A DNA stretch of 41,782 bases from Deltaproteobacteria bacterium (GTDB lineage: Bacteria > Desulfobacterota > Binatia > Binatales > Binataceae). The number at the start of each line of letters is the position of its first letter. The first letter of the stretch is position 1. Below, one piece after another: positions 23,958 through 33,492 of the stretch. The position numbers and the translations under genes were made by a program. The stretch is taken from the NCBI GenBank assembly GCA_021817345.1, contig JAKAVC010000058.1:1-41782 (forward strand), written 5' to 3'. The notes below the pieces were generated by a model. The model had not been told where the DNA came from. It saw only the letters and a program-made list of their open reading frames with translations, and searched no databases.

Positions 23958-26270
23958 TTACTCCGCTGGGACGGGTTTCGACGCCATCGTCTCCCGATAG
24001 GAGAACGTCAGCTTTTCGCCCTCGAGGTCGACCAGCGCGGCGCCCCCGCGTTTGAGGCGCCCGAACAGGACTTCGTCGGCCAGCACGCGCGAAATTTCGT
24101 TCTCGATAAGCCGCCCGAGCGGACGCGCGCCAAAGCGCGGATCGAGGCCTTTGCGGGCAAGCCACTTTTTCGCCTTGTCTGAAATTTCGAGCCGCACTTT
24201 CTGCGCACGCAGGCGCTCGGAAAGCTCGCCGACAAACTTGTCGACGACGCGCTCCATCACCGCGGGGCTCAGAGCGCCGAATTCTATTGTCGCGGAGAGG
24301 CGGTTTCGGAATTCCGGGCTGAACATCCGATCGATTACGCTCTTCGGATTTCCCACGGTCACGTCGCCGCGGAAACCGATCATCGAGCGCGCCAGTTCCT
24401 GCGCGCCCGCGTTGGTCGTCATCACGAGCACGACGTTTCGGAAGTCGGCCTTGCGCCCGTTATTGTCGGTTAGCGTCGCGTGGTCCATCACCTGGAGCAG
24501 GATATTGAACAGGTCGGGATGCGCCTTTTCGATTTCGTCGAGCAGGAGCACGCAGTGCGGCGTCTTGTTGATCGCGTCGGTCAGGAGCCCACCCTGGTCG
24601 AAGCCGACGTATCCGGGCGGCGCGCCGATAAGACGCGAGACCGTGTGCCGTTCCATGTATTCGCTCATGTCGAAGCGAAGGAACTCGACACCCATCACCT
24701 TGGCCAGTTGGCGCGCGACCTCGGTTTTTCCAACTCCGGTCGGGCCGGCGAACAGAAACGCGCCGACGGGCTTGTCAGGATGCGCCAGGCCCGAGCGCGA
24801 GAGTTTTATCGCCCGCGCGACAGCCTCGATCGCCGAGTCCTGCCCGAACACCACCTTCTTGAGTTCCGCTTCGAGGTTCTGAAGCCGCTCGCGGTCCGAG
24901 GCCGAGACCGAGCGCTCCGGAATCTTCGCCATCCGCGCCACCGTGCGTTCCACGTCGCGAAGCCCCACGGTTTCGGGCGCGGACGCTCCCTTGGCGCGCA
25001 GATGGGCCGCGACGCCCGCCTCGTCCATCACATCGATCGCCTTGTCGGGCAGGTAGCGGTCGTTGATGTAGCGAGCTGAAAGCTCGACGGCCGAGCGGAT
25101 CGCCGCGGTCGTGTAGCGGACATTATGATGCTTCTCGTAGTAGGACTTGAGGCCGTTCAGGATCTGCACCGCCTCGTCCTGGGTGGGCTCGGCCACGTCG
25201 ATGCGCTGGAAGCGCCGTGCCAGCGCCTTGTCGCGATCGAACGAGCGCTTGTACTCCTGGTAGGTCGTCGAGCCGATGCATCTCAGTTCGCCCGACGCGA
25301 GCATCGGTTTCAGCAGGTTCGAGGCATCCAGCGTGCTGCCGGAGGCCGAACCCGCGCCCACGATCGTGTGAATCTCGTCGATGAAGAGAATCCGCTTCGG
25401 GTTGCCGGCGAGCGCCTTGATGACGGCCTTGAGCCGCTGCTCGAAGTCTCCGCGAAAACGCGTGCCCGCGAGCACCGCGCCCATGTCGAGCGCGTAAACC
25501 TCAACGCCCTGCAGGGCTTCGGGAACCTCGCGCTGGTGGATCTTGAGCGCGAGCCCCTCGGCCAGCGCGGTCTTGCCGACTCCCGCCTCGCCGACGAAAA
25601 CCGGGTTGTTCTTGCGCCGGCGAAGCAGAACGTGGATCGCGCGCTCGATTTCCCGTTCCCTGCCGACCAGCGGATCGATCTTTCCCTGCGCGGCGCGCGC
25701 GCTCAGGTTGACCGCGTAGGTCTTGAGCGCGCGCGACGGCGAGAGCTTGCGTTCGCCCTCCTCGTCGCCCTCGGCGTCCGCGTCGCCGTCGGCTTCGTCG
25801 TCGTCCGTACCGCGCGCCTGGCGGTCCTCGTCGTCGCCGATTTTGGATACGCCGTGGGAGAGAAAATTGATCACGTCGAAGCGCGAAACGCCCTGCTCCT
25901 GCAGGAAAATGAAGGTGGCGGATTCGTTCTCATGGAACATCGCGACCAGCACGTTTCCGCCGTTTATCTCGTTGCGCCCCGCCGACTGCACGTGCAGCGC
26001 GGCGCGCTGGAGCGCTCGCTGCACTCCCATCGCGTAGCGCGGCATCACGGTCTCTCCGCGCGGCAGCCGTTCGACGTTCTCGTCGAGGTAGCGCGCGAGC
26101 TTGCGCTTGAGCTCGTCGAGATTCGCGCCGCACTGGCGCAGGATGTTGCTCGTGGTCACGTCATGGAGCATCGCGTATAGGACGTGCTCCAGGCACACGT
26201 ACTCGTGACGGCGGTTGACCGCCTCGGTAACAGCCAGTTGCAGCGTGACCTGCAACTCGCGGCTCAGCAT
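23958..26270 (-). CDS. clpA: ClpA, ATPase subunit of the Clp protease
   Basis: This 770-residue AAA+ unfoldase feeds substrates to ClpP and accepts N-end-rule substrates from ClpS. It has the ClpN repeat domain (about 1-145), an acidic linker rich in Asp/Glu (about 150-180), the first AAA module with GEAGVGKT, and the second with GPTGVGKT and the Sensor/DII region. It lacks the long ClpB-type middle coiled coil. The start MLSRELQV matches the family; an ATG six codons upstream is possible but atypical. It lies 46 bases downstream of clpS on the same strand, the usual clpS-clpA operon. clpP is not in the window. Confidence 0.94.
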   Translation of the reverse strand: MLSRELQVTLQLAVTEAVNRRHEYVCLEHVLYAMLHDVTTSNILRQCGANLDELKRKLARYLDENVERLPRGETVMPRYAMGVQRALQRAALHVQSAGRNEINGGNVLVAMFHENESATFIFLQEQGVSRFDVINFLSHGVSKIGDDEDRQARGTDDDEADGDADAEGDEEGERKLSPSRALKTYAVNLSARAAQGKIDPLVGREREIERAIHVLLRRRKNNPVFVGEAGVGKTALAEGLALKIHQREVPEALQGVEVYALDMGAVLAGTRFRGDFEQRLKAVIKALAGNPKRILFIDEIHTIVGAGSASGSTLDASNLLKPMLASGELRCIGSTTYQEYKRSFDRDKALARRFQRIDVAEPTQDEAVQILNGLKSYYEKHHNVRYTTAAIRSAVELSARYINDRYLPDKAIDVMDEAGVAAHLRAKGASAPETVGLRDVERTVARMAKIPERSVSASDRERLQNLEAELKKVVFGQDSAIEAVARAIKLSRSGLAHPDKPVGAFLFAGPTGVGKTEVARQLAKVMGVEFLRFDMSEYMERHTVSRLIGAPPGYVGFDQGGLLTDAINKTPHCVLLLDEIEKAHPDLFNILLQVMDHATLTDNNGRKADFRNVVLVMTTNAGAQELARSMIGFRGDVTVGNPKSVIDRMFSPEFRNRLSATIEFGALSPAVMERVVDKFVGELSERLRAQKVRLEISDKAKKWLARKGLDPRFGARPLGRLIENEISRVLADEVLFGRLKRGGAALVDLEGEKLTFSYRETMASKPVPAE

Positions 26271-26316
26271 GATATTTCCCGATGGCATCTTCGATTGCCG
26301 CCGCCGTGCGGCTCTC

Positions 26317-26688
26317 CTACTCCTTCTCCATCACGCACTTGAGCGGATATTCGGCCTGGCGCGCTAGCTCTTCGACAGCGCGAACCTTGGTCTCCGCGAT
26401 TTCGTAGGGATAAACGCCCGCGACGCCCATCCCGTTCTGATGCACATAGAGCATGATCCGCGTCGCCTCCGCGTGGGGCTTGTGGAAGACGGCCTTCAGA
26501 AGATCGACCACGAACTCCATCGGAGTGTAATCGTCGTTGAGCAGGATCACCTTGTACATCGGCGGACGCTTTGTCTTCGCCCGGGTCCGGGTGCGCCGCT
26601 CCGTGGCGGCGTCGTCGCCGGATGCCTGGTCGTGCCCGCCGCCGTTTACACGCGCGTGCAATCCGAACCGTTTGCTCTCGTCGCCCAT
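26317..26688 (-). CDS. clpS: ClpS, adaptor of ClpAP
   Basis: This 123-residue adaptor binds N-degron substrates and the ClpA N-domain. The core begins at PPMYKVILLNDDYTPMEFVV (about residues 42-61), whose NDDYTPMEFV stretch forms the N-degron pocket. The helix after HKPHAEATRIML is also family-typical. The N-terminal 40 residues are basic, Arg/Thr-rich and probably disordered, longer than in E. coli ClpS. It is upstream of clpA in one operon and divergent from the PF04339 gene. Confidence 0.93.
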   Translation of the reverse strand: MGDESKRFGLHARVNGGGHDQASGDDAATERRTRTRAKTKRPPMYKVILLNDDYTPMEFVVDLLKAVFHKPHAEATRIMLYVHQNGMGVAGVYPYEIAETKVRAVEELARQAEYPLKCVMEKE

Positions 26689-26848
26689 CGCGTAATTCCG
26701 AGTCCACGGGCCACCCCGTCACCAATAGGATAGCAAATCCGTCACGGATGTAGGGAGTATGCCGGGCGCAGGCCGCCTCGGGCGTGAATCGCGCCGCGCC
26801 GGCTTCTGCTATTGTATCGCTGATGCGTCCGGAGGCGCGAAAACCCCG

Positions 26849-28045
26849 ATGAATCCGCGCGACGGGAGCGCTCACGCGATGGAACTCGCGGTCGTCGAGG
26901 GAATCTCGAAGATCGGGCGCGAGGAATGGAACACGCTCGTCGCCGAGGACGATTCGCCGTTCATCGAATGGGACTGGCTGTTCGCGATGGAGGAATCGGC
27001 GAGCGCGACGCGCAAGACCGGATGGGCGCCGTATCATCTGATGCTTCGCGAACAGGCCTCGAAGCGGCTAATCGCGGCCTGCCCGGTTTATCTCAAAAGC
27101 CACAGCATGGGCGAATTCGTGTTCGATCACGGATGGGCTGACGCTGCCAGCGGCGCGGGAATCAATTACTATCCCAAGCTCCTGGTGGGCGTTCCCTTCA
27201 CGCCGCACACGGGGCGCAGATTCCTTACCGCGCCCGGCGCCGAGCGCGCGAAACTCGTCCCCATCATGGCGCAGGCGCTCGCAAAGCTGTGCGAGGACAA
27301 CAATCTCTCATCGGCGCACGTGAACTTCCTCGAGGAAGATGAAGCCGCGGCGCTCGTGCGGATGGGCTTCCTCGAGCGGCTCGGCTATCAGTATCACTGG
27401 CACAACGCCGGCTTTCAGGAATTCAACGATTACCTCAACCGGCTGAAGCACAAGCGCCGCTCCGCGGTGCGCCATGAGCGCGCCGCGCTCGACGAGCAGG
27501 GAATCACTATAAAGGTTCTCGCCGGCGAGGAGATTCCGGATTCGCTCTTCCCCTCGATGTACCGGCTGTACCTTTCGACGATCGACAAGCTTTACTGGGG
27601 ACGGCGCTACCTGACTCCGCGGTTCTTCGAGCTTGTCAAAAGCCTTAAGCGCCATCTCTGTTTCGTGCTCGCCTACCGCGCAAACCGGCTGATCGCCGGG
27701 ACGTTCAACGTGCAGAAGGCCGGCGTTCTCTACGGACGGTACTGGGGATGCTTCGAGGAGCATCGGTTCCTGCATTTCAACGTATGCTATTACGCGGGAA
27801 TCGAGCACTGTATCCGCCACGGCGTGAAGCGCTTCGAGCCGGGCGCGGGCGGCGAATACAAATGGCTTCGCGGATTCGATCCCGCGCTCACGCGCAGCGC
27901 GCACTTCATCGCGCATCCCGGGCTCGCCCGGGCGATCGCCAATTATCTGAAGCGCGAGCGGCGCGAAATCATGACGTGGATCGAGCAAGGACGCGAGCGA
28001 AGCCAGCTCAAACCTCCGCCCCCCTCTGACATCGAAACCGAGTAG
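26849..28045 (+). CDS. PF04339-family GNAT-like protein (peptidoglycan-type acyltransferase group)
   Basis: This 398-residue protein belongs to the family known as COG3146 or PF04339, with two GNAT-like/FemAB-like folds and a proposed role in transferring aminoacyl or acyl groups. Its true substrate is not established. Recognisable parts are the opening IGREEWNTLVAEDDSPFIEW, ACPVYLKSHSMGEFVFDHGW, the block around NAGFQEFNDYLNRLKHKRR and the C-terminal RFEPGAGGEYKWLRGF. The start is uncertain: ATG 26849 or ATG 26879, the latter with GGGAG about 10 bases upstream. It is soluble, with no signal peptide. It lies divergent from clpS-clpA and convergent with rmuC. Confidence 0.82.
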   Translation: MNPRDGSAHAMELAVVEGISKIGREEWNTLVAEDDSPFIEWDWLFAMEESASATRKTGWAPYHLMLREQASKRLIAACPVYLKSHSMGEFVFDHGWADAASGAGINYYPKLLVGVPFTPHTGRRFLTAPGAERAKLVPIMAQALAKLCEDNNLSSAHVNFLEEDEAAALVRMGFLERLGYQYHWHNAGFQEFNDYLNRLKHKRRSAVRHERAALDEQGITIKVLAGEEIPDSLFPSMYRLYLSTIDKLYWGRRYLTPRFFELVKSLKRHLCFVLAYRANRLIAGTFNVQKAGVLYGRYWGCFEEHRFLHFNVCYYAGIEHCIRHGVKRFEPGAGGEYKWLRGFDPALTRSAHFIAHPGLARAIANYLKRERREIMTWIEQGRERSQLKPPPPSDIETE

Positions 28046-28058
28046 CCGGGCGCCCCGT

Positions 28059-29429
28059 TCAGCTCTCTTCCGAATCGCCGAGGAGCGCGTTCGACGGTTC
28101 GCGCGGCGCGCTCTCGACGGCCGGCAGTTCCTTTATTTCCTTCTTGCTCGCGACTCCCAGCTCCTTGAAGCGCCGGGTCGTGACCAGCACCCGGCTCTCG
28201 ACCGAGCGCACGGCCTGATTGTAAGCCTCCACCGCCTTGCCGAGCGCCTGGCCGAGTTTTTCGAAGTACTCCGACATCGTTGCGATTCGCTCGTGCAGTT
28301 CCTGGCCGAGAACGCTGATTCTCTCGGCATTTGCGGCGAGCTGCTCCTGGCGCCATCCGTAGGCGACCGCCTTGAGCAGCGCGATAAGCGTGGTCGGGGT
28401 CGCAAGGATGACCTTTTTCTGGGCGGCGTCTTCGATAAGTCCGGGGTCCTGCTGCAGCGCCGCGCTGAAGAACATTTCGCCGGGCAGAAACAGCACGACG
28501 AATTCCGGCGCGGGACGGCATGCGTCCCAGTAGCTCTTCGAGGCGAGTTGGCCGATATGCGCGCGCACCTGGCTCGCGTGCTCCGAAAGCTTGAGCGCGC
28601 GCTGCTCCTCGTTGCCGGCCTCGAGCGCTTCGAGGTAGGCCTTGAGCGGGACCTTGGAATCGACCACCACGTTCCTTTGGCCGGGAAGCTGCACGCGCAT
28701 GTCGGGACGGATACGGCCGTCCTGGGTTTCACGGCCCTCCTGCTCGAAGAAGTCGCAGTACTCAACCATCCCGGCGATTTCCACGACTCGCCTTAGCTGC
28801 ACCTCGCCCCATCGCCCGCGCACCGCCGGGGTCTTGAGCGCGTCGACCAGCCGGGTGGTCTGCGAGCCAAGCGCGCGAAGCTGCTCGGTTAGTTCGCCCT
28901 GCGCCCCGCGCCGCTCGGCCTCGATTTTCCTCATCTCCTCGTCGAGCCGGGCGAGCGATTCGCGCGCGGGCCGCACCATCTCGTCGATCGCCTTCTGCCG
29001 CGCCTCGAAGTCGCGCGCCGAGGTTTCCTGGTTGGCCTTGAATCTTTCTTCAGCGATTTTGAGAAAATCGGAGGTACTGGCGCGAAGCGCGTCGGTCGCG
29101 AGCGATTTGAAGGTGTCGGCGAGTTTGCGCTCGGCTTCGCCGAGGAGAAGCTTCTCTTCGTCGAGGCGCTTTTGGGTTTCCTCGGCGCGAGTGCGCATCT
29201 CGGCGAGGGCATTTTGCGCCGCCGCCAGCTCGCCGCCGAGCTGGCCGTACCGGCTCTCCGCGGCCTCGCGCCGCTCGCGCTCGGCCTTCGCCTCGGCTTC
29301 CGCCCTGCCCGCTTTTACCTCGGCCTCGCCAATCAGCCGCTCGGCACGCGCGCGCTCGCGCGCGCCGGAAATCAACCATCCCGCCACGCCGGTGAGCACG
29401 ACGGCGACAGCCACTGCCATCCACTCCAT
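28059..29429 (-). CDS. rmuC: RmuC family DNA recombination protein
   Basis: This 456-residue protein has an N-terminal membrane anchor (about 4-20), a long Glu/Arg/Ala-rich coiled coil (about 25-185) and the C-terminal RmuC nuclease-like domain. The latter contains RGRWGEVQLRRVVE, the RPDMRVQLPG block and VVVDSKVPLKAYLEA. RmuC limits inversions at short inverted repeats, and its domain is related to restriction-endonuclease folds. GGGAGG is about 9 bases before the ATG. It is a single gene, convergent with the PF04339 gene and divergent from the ArsA-type ATPase gene. Confidence 0.92.
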   Translation of the reverse strand: MEWMAVAVAVVLTGVAGWLISGARERARAERLIGEAEVKAGRAEAEAKAERERREAAESRYGQLGGELAAAQNALAEMRTRAEETQKRLDEEKLLLGEAERKLADTFKSLATDALRASTSDFLKIAEERFKANQETSARDFEARQKAIDEMVRPARESLARLDEEMRKIEAERRGAQGELTEQLRALGSQTTRLVDALKTPAVRGRWGEVQLRRVVEIAGMVEYCDFFEQEGRETQDGRIRPDMRVQLPGQRNVVVDSKVPLKAYLEALEAGNEEQRALKLSEHASQVRAHIGQLASKSYWDACRPAPEFVVLFLPGEMFFSAALQQDPGLIEDAAQKKVILATPTTLIALLKAVAYGWRQEQLAANAERISVLGQELHERIATMSEYFEKLGQALGKAVEAYNQAVRSVESRVLVTTRRFKELGVASKKEIKELPAVESAPREPSNALLGDSEES

Positions 29430-29587
29430 CCCGCCATTCCTCCCAACGAGCCGGCGCCTCGTGAAGACCCCATACCTCGTCCCTCAGGGACGGGAGCGCC
29501 AATTCGACGATAGCGGGTCTGGTGGGCTGCGCAAGTGCCCGCGATGCGTGAATCGAACAAGCCTGCTATCGTGTCCGCGACGTTGGG

Positions 29588-30835
29588 ATGAAGGAACTGC
29601 TTCGCAAAGGCTCGATTATTATCCTGCTCGGCACGGGAGGAGTGGGAAAGACGACGGTCGCCGCGGCGCTCGGGATTGCTGCGGCGAAATCCGGTCTCAG
29701 CACCGCCGTGATAACCGTGGACCCGGCGCGCCGGCTTCGCGACGCGCTCGGTCTCGACGCGCTCGCGGGTCATCCGACCCGTCTTTCAAAAGAGCAGCTT
29801 CGGGCGGGCGGGCTCGATCCCGGCCTTCGGCTGTCGGCCATGATGCTCGACGTGAAGGGCGCGTGGGACGCGATGGCGGAGCGGTTCGCCAAGGATCCCG
29901 AAACGCGGCGGCGAATCCTCGAGAACCCCTTTTACAAGAGCCTGACCAGCGAGTTCGCCGGCTCGGAGGCCTACGCCGCGCTCGAACAACTCTACGATCT
30001 CCATCAGAGCGGCGGCTTCGATATCCAGATCGTGGATACGCCTCCCGCCGCGCACGCTTTCGACTTCCTGCAGGCGCCCGCGCGGCTCATCCGGCTGCTC
30101 GATTCCAGGGCCGCGCGATGGCTGTTTACGCCGTCGCTCTCGGCGGGAAGACTCGCGATGAGAGTCGCCAGCCAGGCCGCCCGTTTCGTCGTCCGCGAGC
30201 TGGAACGGTTCGCTGGCGCCACGGTGCTTTCGACCATCTCGGATTTCTTCGCCGCCGCCTCGGAGACGCTTGACGCCACCGTCGAGCGGCTGAAAAAAAC
30301 CGAGGCGCTGCTCCATTCGCCTTCAACGCATTTCGTGATGGTGACGACGGCGGAGGAGGACCGTCTCCGAGGCGCGCGCGAGGTGGTGGACGAAATGCGC
30401 GGCGAGGGACTCGCTCTAAGCGCGCTCGTGCTGAACCGTTTTCTGGACGCCGAGACGTGGACCGAGGTGATGCGCCATCCGGAGTCGGCGCCCTGGCATC
30501 TGGAGGGAATCCGCACATTGCGGGCAGCGATGAAGGCCGATATCGCCGCCGATCGGGGGATCTCGAGCGTGGTCAGTTTCCTGGAGGAGTACCGCGCGCG
30601 AGTGCTCGGCGATATCGGGCGGGTGGACCGCTACGCGCGCGAGATGCCCGACCAGGTCAAGCTGGCCGTCTCGCCAGAAATGGAGGTGGAAATCCGCGAC
30701 CTGGGTGCGCTCGCGCGAATCGCGGAATTTCTGACCACGCCTGTCGACGCGTTCACCAGCCATGCGCGCGGCTCGAAACGCGAGCCTCGCGAGGGCCACC
30801 GCAAGAAGGCACGACGCCGGCGCGCGCACCACTAG
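29588..30835 (+). CDS. ArsA/Get3-type ATPase
   Basis: This 415-residue P-loop ATPase of the ArsA/Get3 family has the deviant Walker A motif LGTGGVGKTT (about 13-22) and the family's VDPARRLRDALGL segment. It also has the FDIQIVDTPPAAHAFDFLQAP switch region and a C-terminal basic tail (REPREGHRKKARRRRAHH). It has a single nucleotide-binding domain, unlike arsenite-pump ArsA with two. No arsenic genes are nearby, so arsenite export is unlikely. Bacterial ArsA-like proteins are often of unknown role, possibly in membrane-protein or cell-envelope handling. No clear ribosome site is seen. It ends about 40 bases before the palindromic repeat. Confidence 0.85.
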   Translation: MKELLRKGSIIILLGTGGVGKTTVAAALGIAAAKSGLSTAVITVDPARRLRDALGLDALAGHPTRLSKEQLRAGGLDPGLRLSAMMLDVKGAWDAMAERFAKDPETRRRILENPFYKSLTSEFAGSEAYAALEQLYDLHQSGGFDIQIVDTPPAAHAFDFLQAPARLIRLLDSRAARWLFTPSLSAGRLAMRVASQAARFVVRELERFAGATVLSTISDFFAAASETLDATVERLKKTEALLHSPSTHFVMVTTAEEDRLRGAREVVDEMRGEGLALSALVLNRFLDAETWTEVMRHPESAPWHLEGIRTLRAAMKADIAADRGISSVVSFLEEYRARVLGDIGRVDRYAREMPDQVKLAVSPEMEVEIRDLGALARIAEFLTTPVDAFTSHARGSKREPREGHRKKARRRRAHH

Positions 30836-30872
30836 CGTGATGTCCCGCAGATAAGCTGATGAGATGTCGCTC

Positions 30873-30972
30873 GGTGGAATGAGATTCTTCGCTTCGCTCA
30901 GGATGACAGGCGCGCGCACTGGTGTTGGTCATTCTGAGCAAAGGCTGCCGAAGCGAAGAATCTCATGCCACC
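30873..30972. repeat. Imperfect palindromic repeat (100 bp)
   Basis: The left arm (30873-30907) and right arm (30928-30972) are inverted copies. Each carries the core ATGAGATTCTTCGCTTCG or its complement, followed by CTCAGRATGAC. The right arm has about 9 extra bases between the two blocks, and a 20-base spacer separates the arms. This type of GAATCTC/CTTCGCTTCG palindrome is often found dispersed in GC-rich genomes. It would fold into a long RNA or cruciform hairpin. It lies after the ArsA-type gene, in either reading direction a possible transcript end. Confidence 0.75.
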
Positions 30973-31107
30973 CGCGTCCGCTGTAAAATCATTAATGGGA
31001 CGCCTCGCTAGCGCGGGATTGGCCGGGGGTGTGAAAAAGGCTTTGGAAATTCCGGGGTCGCCGGCTTGGCGCCTCAACGGTCGCGTCGCTTCCACTGCGG
31101 TTCCACC

Positions 31108-31833
31108 TTAATCGCCGGTCAAAGCGCCGCCTCGTGCCCGGGGACGCCGCGCCACCTTGACGTTGGAAGCAGTACGCTCCCTGACCCGGCGCTCATACCG
31201 CGCCCGCTCGCGCTCAGCGCGCTCCCTCCCATGCGTTCTTCGGTAAGCGCGACTCGCCGTCTTGTTGGCGCAGCGATGGCTGCAATATTTCTGGTTCTTG
31301 CGTTCCGCCAGAAACACCCTCGAGCAGTCAGGTTCCGCGCATCGTTGGATCCGCAAAGCGGCATCGACATCCTCGTACAGGTCGTCAAGCGCAACGCGCA
31401 CCACGGCGTCTTCCAGATTGGCGTCGCGATAGCTCAAGGCCCTTCCGCCCTCGGAGCCCAGCTTTCCGGCGTCAAGAATGACGCTGCCGCTCGAATAATC
31501 CGCGTGGAAGCGTTTGCGGTCGGCAACCGCGCCAAGCAGCTCAGCCACTCGATCAACCAGGGCCTGAAGCCGGGCGGGCTTCTTCTCCAGGGCGCGCACT
31601 TCGGCGTTGAGCGGCTCATCGGGCTCGAGGTCGAGCCACTGTCTTAATTCGTAAATCAGGTTTGGAAGATCGCCGGGACGCCCCTCGGCGAGCGAGGCGG
31701 CGTTGACGCGCGAAAGTTCCACCAGCCACGGAAGGATCCGCTCCTTCCTCATGGGTTCGAGGCGCCGGATGGCTGCGGCCTGATTTGCCCCTTCGATTTG
31801 CCCGAAACGGCCATTCGCAAGCGGCCGTATCAA
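31108..31833 (-). CDS. CGNR-like zinc-finger protein (DUF1470/ABATE type)
   Basis: This 241-residue protein ends in a zinc finger of the CGNR type: Cys165, Cys170, Cys184 and Cys188 in RCAEPDCSRVFLAERKNQ followed by KYCSHRCANK. The canonical CGNR sequence is altered to CANK here. A conserved Arg/Tyr-rich helix (SRAYRR) follows and the C-terminal 40 residues are strongly basic. The N-terminal helical part (about 30-160) corresponds to the stress-response (ABATE) region found with this finger. These proteins are thought to bind nucleic acid as regulators. The target is unknown. The ATG at 31833 has no clear ribosome site. Confidence 0.72.
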   Translation of the reverse strand: MIRPLANGRFGQIEGANQAAAIRRLEPMRKERILPWLVELSRVNAASLAEGRPGDLPNLIYELRQWLDLEPDEPLNAEVRALEKKPARLQALVDRVAELLGAVADRKRFHADYSSGSVILDAGKLGSEGGRALSYRDANLEDAVVRVALDDLYEDVDAALRIQRCAEPDCSRVFLAERKNQKYCSHRCANKTASRAYRRTHGRERAERERARYERRVRERTASNVKVARRPRARGGALTGD

Positions 31834-31954
31834 ACGCTCTCATATGCTGCAAACTCGCTCAAAGGATGAATTCGCTCTGGCCACACAATTCTTCCTCTTC
31901 GATATTGAGGCTCAGTCGCCACGAACTAGGATTAGATCAGCAATGGGGATCGAC

Positions 31955-32284
31955 ATGAAAACGACGCTGCTCGTGTTCGTCGCCACGCTTCTGGCAGCGC
32001 CATCGCTGGCGCTTGCGCAGTACCCGGTCCAGCAAGGCGGTTACACAATCATCACGCCCGGCAAGCCGCCGACCTTCGTGAACCCGAATTATAACGGCGG
32101 CTACGTCGTGACCACGCCGGGCCGGCCGCCAACATTCATGAACCCGACTTTTAACGGGGGGTACACAGTTACCACGCCGGGCGAGCCTCCGACGTTCATC
32201 AATCCGACGTTCCCCCTGAGTCCGGGAACGCCGGTCTTTGGCGGAGGTCAGCGTGGCGGCTACGGGGCGCCCGTGTTTCCCTGA
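31955..32284 (+). CDS. Small secreted protein with three 20-residue repeats
   Basis: This 109-residue protein has a clear signal peptide, MKTTLLVFVATLLAAPSLAL ending in Ala-Gln at the cleavage point. The mature part consists of three tandem 20-residue repeats (about 28-87), each reading GGY-[TV]-x-TTPGxPPTF-x-NP-x-x-N, followed by a Gly/Pro-rich tail (GGGQRGGYG). An upstream ATG at 31943 is also possible. The family is not recognised. Pro-Gly-rich repeats suggest an extended, surface or periplasmic protein, perhaps a wall or matrix component. The spacing to the lipoprotein gene that follows is about 155 bases. Confidence 0.72.
   Translation: MKTTLLVFVATLLAAPSLALAQYPVQQGGYTIITPGKPPTFVNPNYNGGYVVTTPGRPPTFMNPTFNGGYTVTTPGEPPTFINPTFPLSPGTPVFGGGQRGGYGAPVFP
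32036..32215 (+). repeat. Three 60-bp coding repeats
   Basis: Three in-frame 60-bp units encode the 20-residue repeats of the secreted protein. They differ by several substitutions per copy, so they are not a recent slippage product. The number may vary between strains. Confidence 0.7.
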
Positions 32285-32438
32285 GCGACAACATAAGGTC
32301 CGGCCCGGAGACAACGTCAAAGGAGCGGTCCAGCGTGAACGATCGTCTCAAGCGGGCACGCGATCGTGCCAGTTCCGCGCTCGGGACTGGCACTCACATT
32401 CTGCGGGGCAGCCTTCCACGGGTCGGGAGCCGATAATC

Positions 32439-32867
32439 ATGACACGCACGAACGCGATGGCGATACAAATACGCATCCAATGGTTTCCAGCTCTTTGCCT
32501 CGTTCTCCTGGTTTGCGGCTGCTCGCCGGTCATGGAGGCGACGAGGCCGACGCCGGTCGATACGTCCCAGTTCGCGGTCGGAGAAAGCCGGGTTCAAGTG
32601 GTAGAGGCGATCGGCGCGCCGACCGCCAATGTGAAGAACGGTGATCAGTCTTGTGACGTTTACAAGCTTTACACCCGTGGTCCGGGCGGCGTCGGCAAGG
32701 GAGTCATCGCCGCCGGCGAGGGCGCAGCGGATGTCGTTACGCTCGGCCTGGCGGAGGTTCTGTTCACCCCCATCGAAGCCGGCACCCGCAACGCCAAACA
32801 CACGGTAACCTTCTGCTACGACAAAGACGGGAAGCTGGTTTCTCTGAACGACGCTCCGCCAGAATGA
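32439..32867 (+). CDS. SmpA/BamE-like lipoprotein
   Basis: This 142-residue lipoprotein has a signal with lipobox LVCGC (lipidated Cys28) and a mature part starting SPVMEATRPTPV. The segment FAVGESRVQVVEAIGAPTAN resembles the SmpA/BamE fold (small beta domain that packs at the outer membrane), and DQSCDVYKLYTRGPGGVGKG is a strongly conserved block in related hypothetical proteins. A second Cys pair (Cys in QSCDVY and in TFCYDKDG) may form a disulfide. The ATG at 32439 is used because it starts the signal peptide. The outer-membrane or periplasmic location follows from the lipobox; the function is not known. Confidence 0.82.
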   Translation: MTRTNAMAIQIRIQWFPALCLVLLVCGCSPVMEATRPTPVDTSQFAVGESRVQVVEAIGAPTANVKNGDQSCDVYKLYTRGPGGVGKGVIAAGEGAADVVTLGLAEVLFTPIEAGTRNAKHTVTFCYDKDGKLVSLNDAPPE

Positions 32868-32941
32868 CGCAGCCGCAAACGGTGCGAGTGTGAATCGGCG
32901 TGAGCGCGGGGTTTGCCGGGAATAGCCCCGGTAGTTGATTG

Positions 32942-33283
<342 letters not shown>

Positions 33284-33290
33284 CACAATT

Positions 33291-33296
33291 ATTCTA
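33291..33296 (-). promoter_or_regulatory. -10 box for rnpB
   Basis: TAGAAT (minus strand) lies 7 bases before the predicted first base of RNase P RNA, correct for a sigma-70 -10 element. No good TTGACA-like -35 was found 17 bases further upstream. Confidence 0.45.
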
Positions 33297-33342
33297 CCAC
33301 ACCGCGGCCGCGGATTCGCGCGTGCGGCAGGCACCGGTCCAA

Positions 33343-33397
33343 GGGTGTTGAGAAACCCGGAAAACGCAATCTGGGTGGAAGGATGGTCTCAACGCCC
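33343..33397. repeat. Inverted repeat in rnpB upstream intergenic DNA
   Basis: GGGTGTTGAGA (33343-33353) and TCTCAACGCCC (33387-33397) are complementary with one G-T wobble and enclose 33 bases. A second, weaker purine/pyrimidine palindrome follows at about 33410-33470. It looks like a small dispersed palindromic element. Confidence 0.45.
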
Positions 33398-33492
33398 TGC
33401 GTAAAAGAAGGCCTCCTCCCTCAATCTTCTCGCCCGCTCTTTCGTGAGGGAGAGAAGAGAGAGGCGGCAGACTGCGATTTAACACGAGCCCG

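Noticed and set aside
29588-30835. Arsenite-pump ATPase (arsA)
   Set aside because: There is only one nucleotide-binding domain and no arsenic genes are nearby; only the family-level call is kept.
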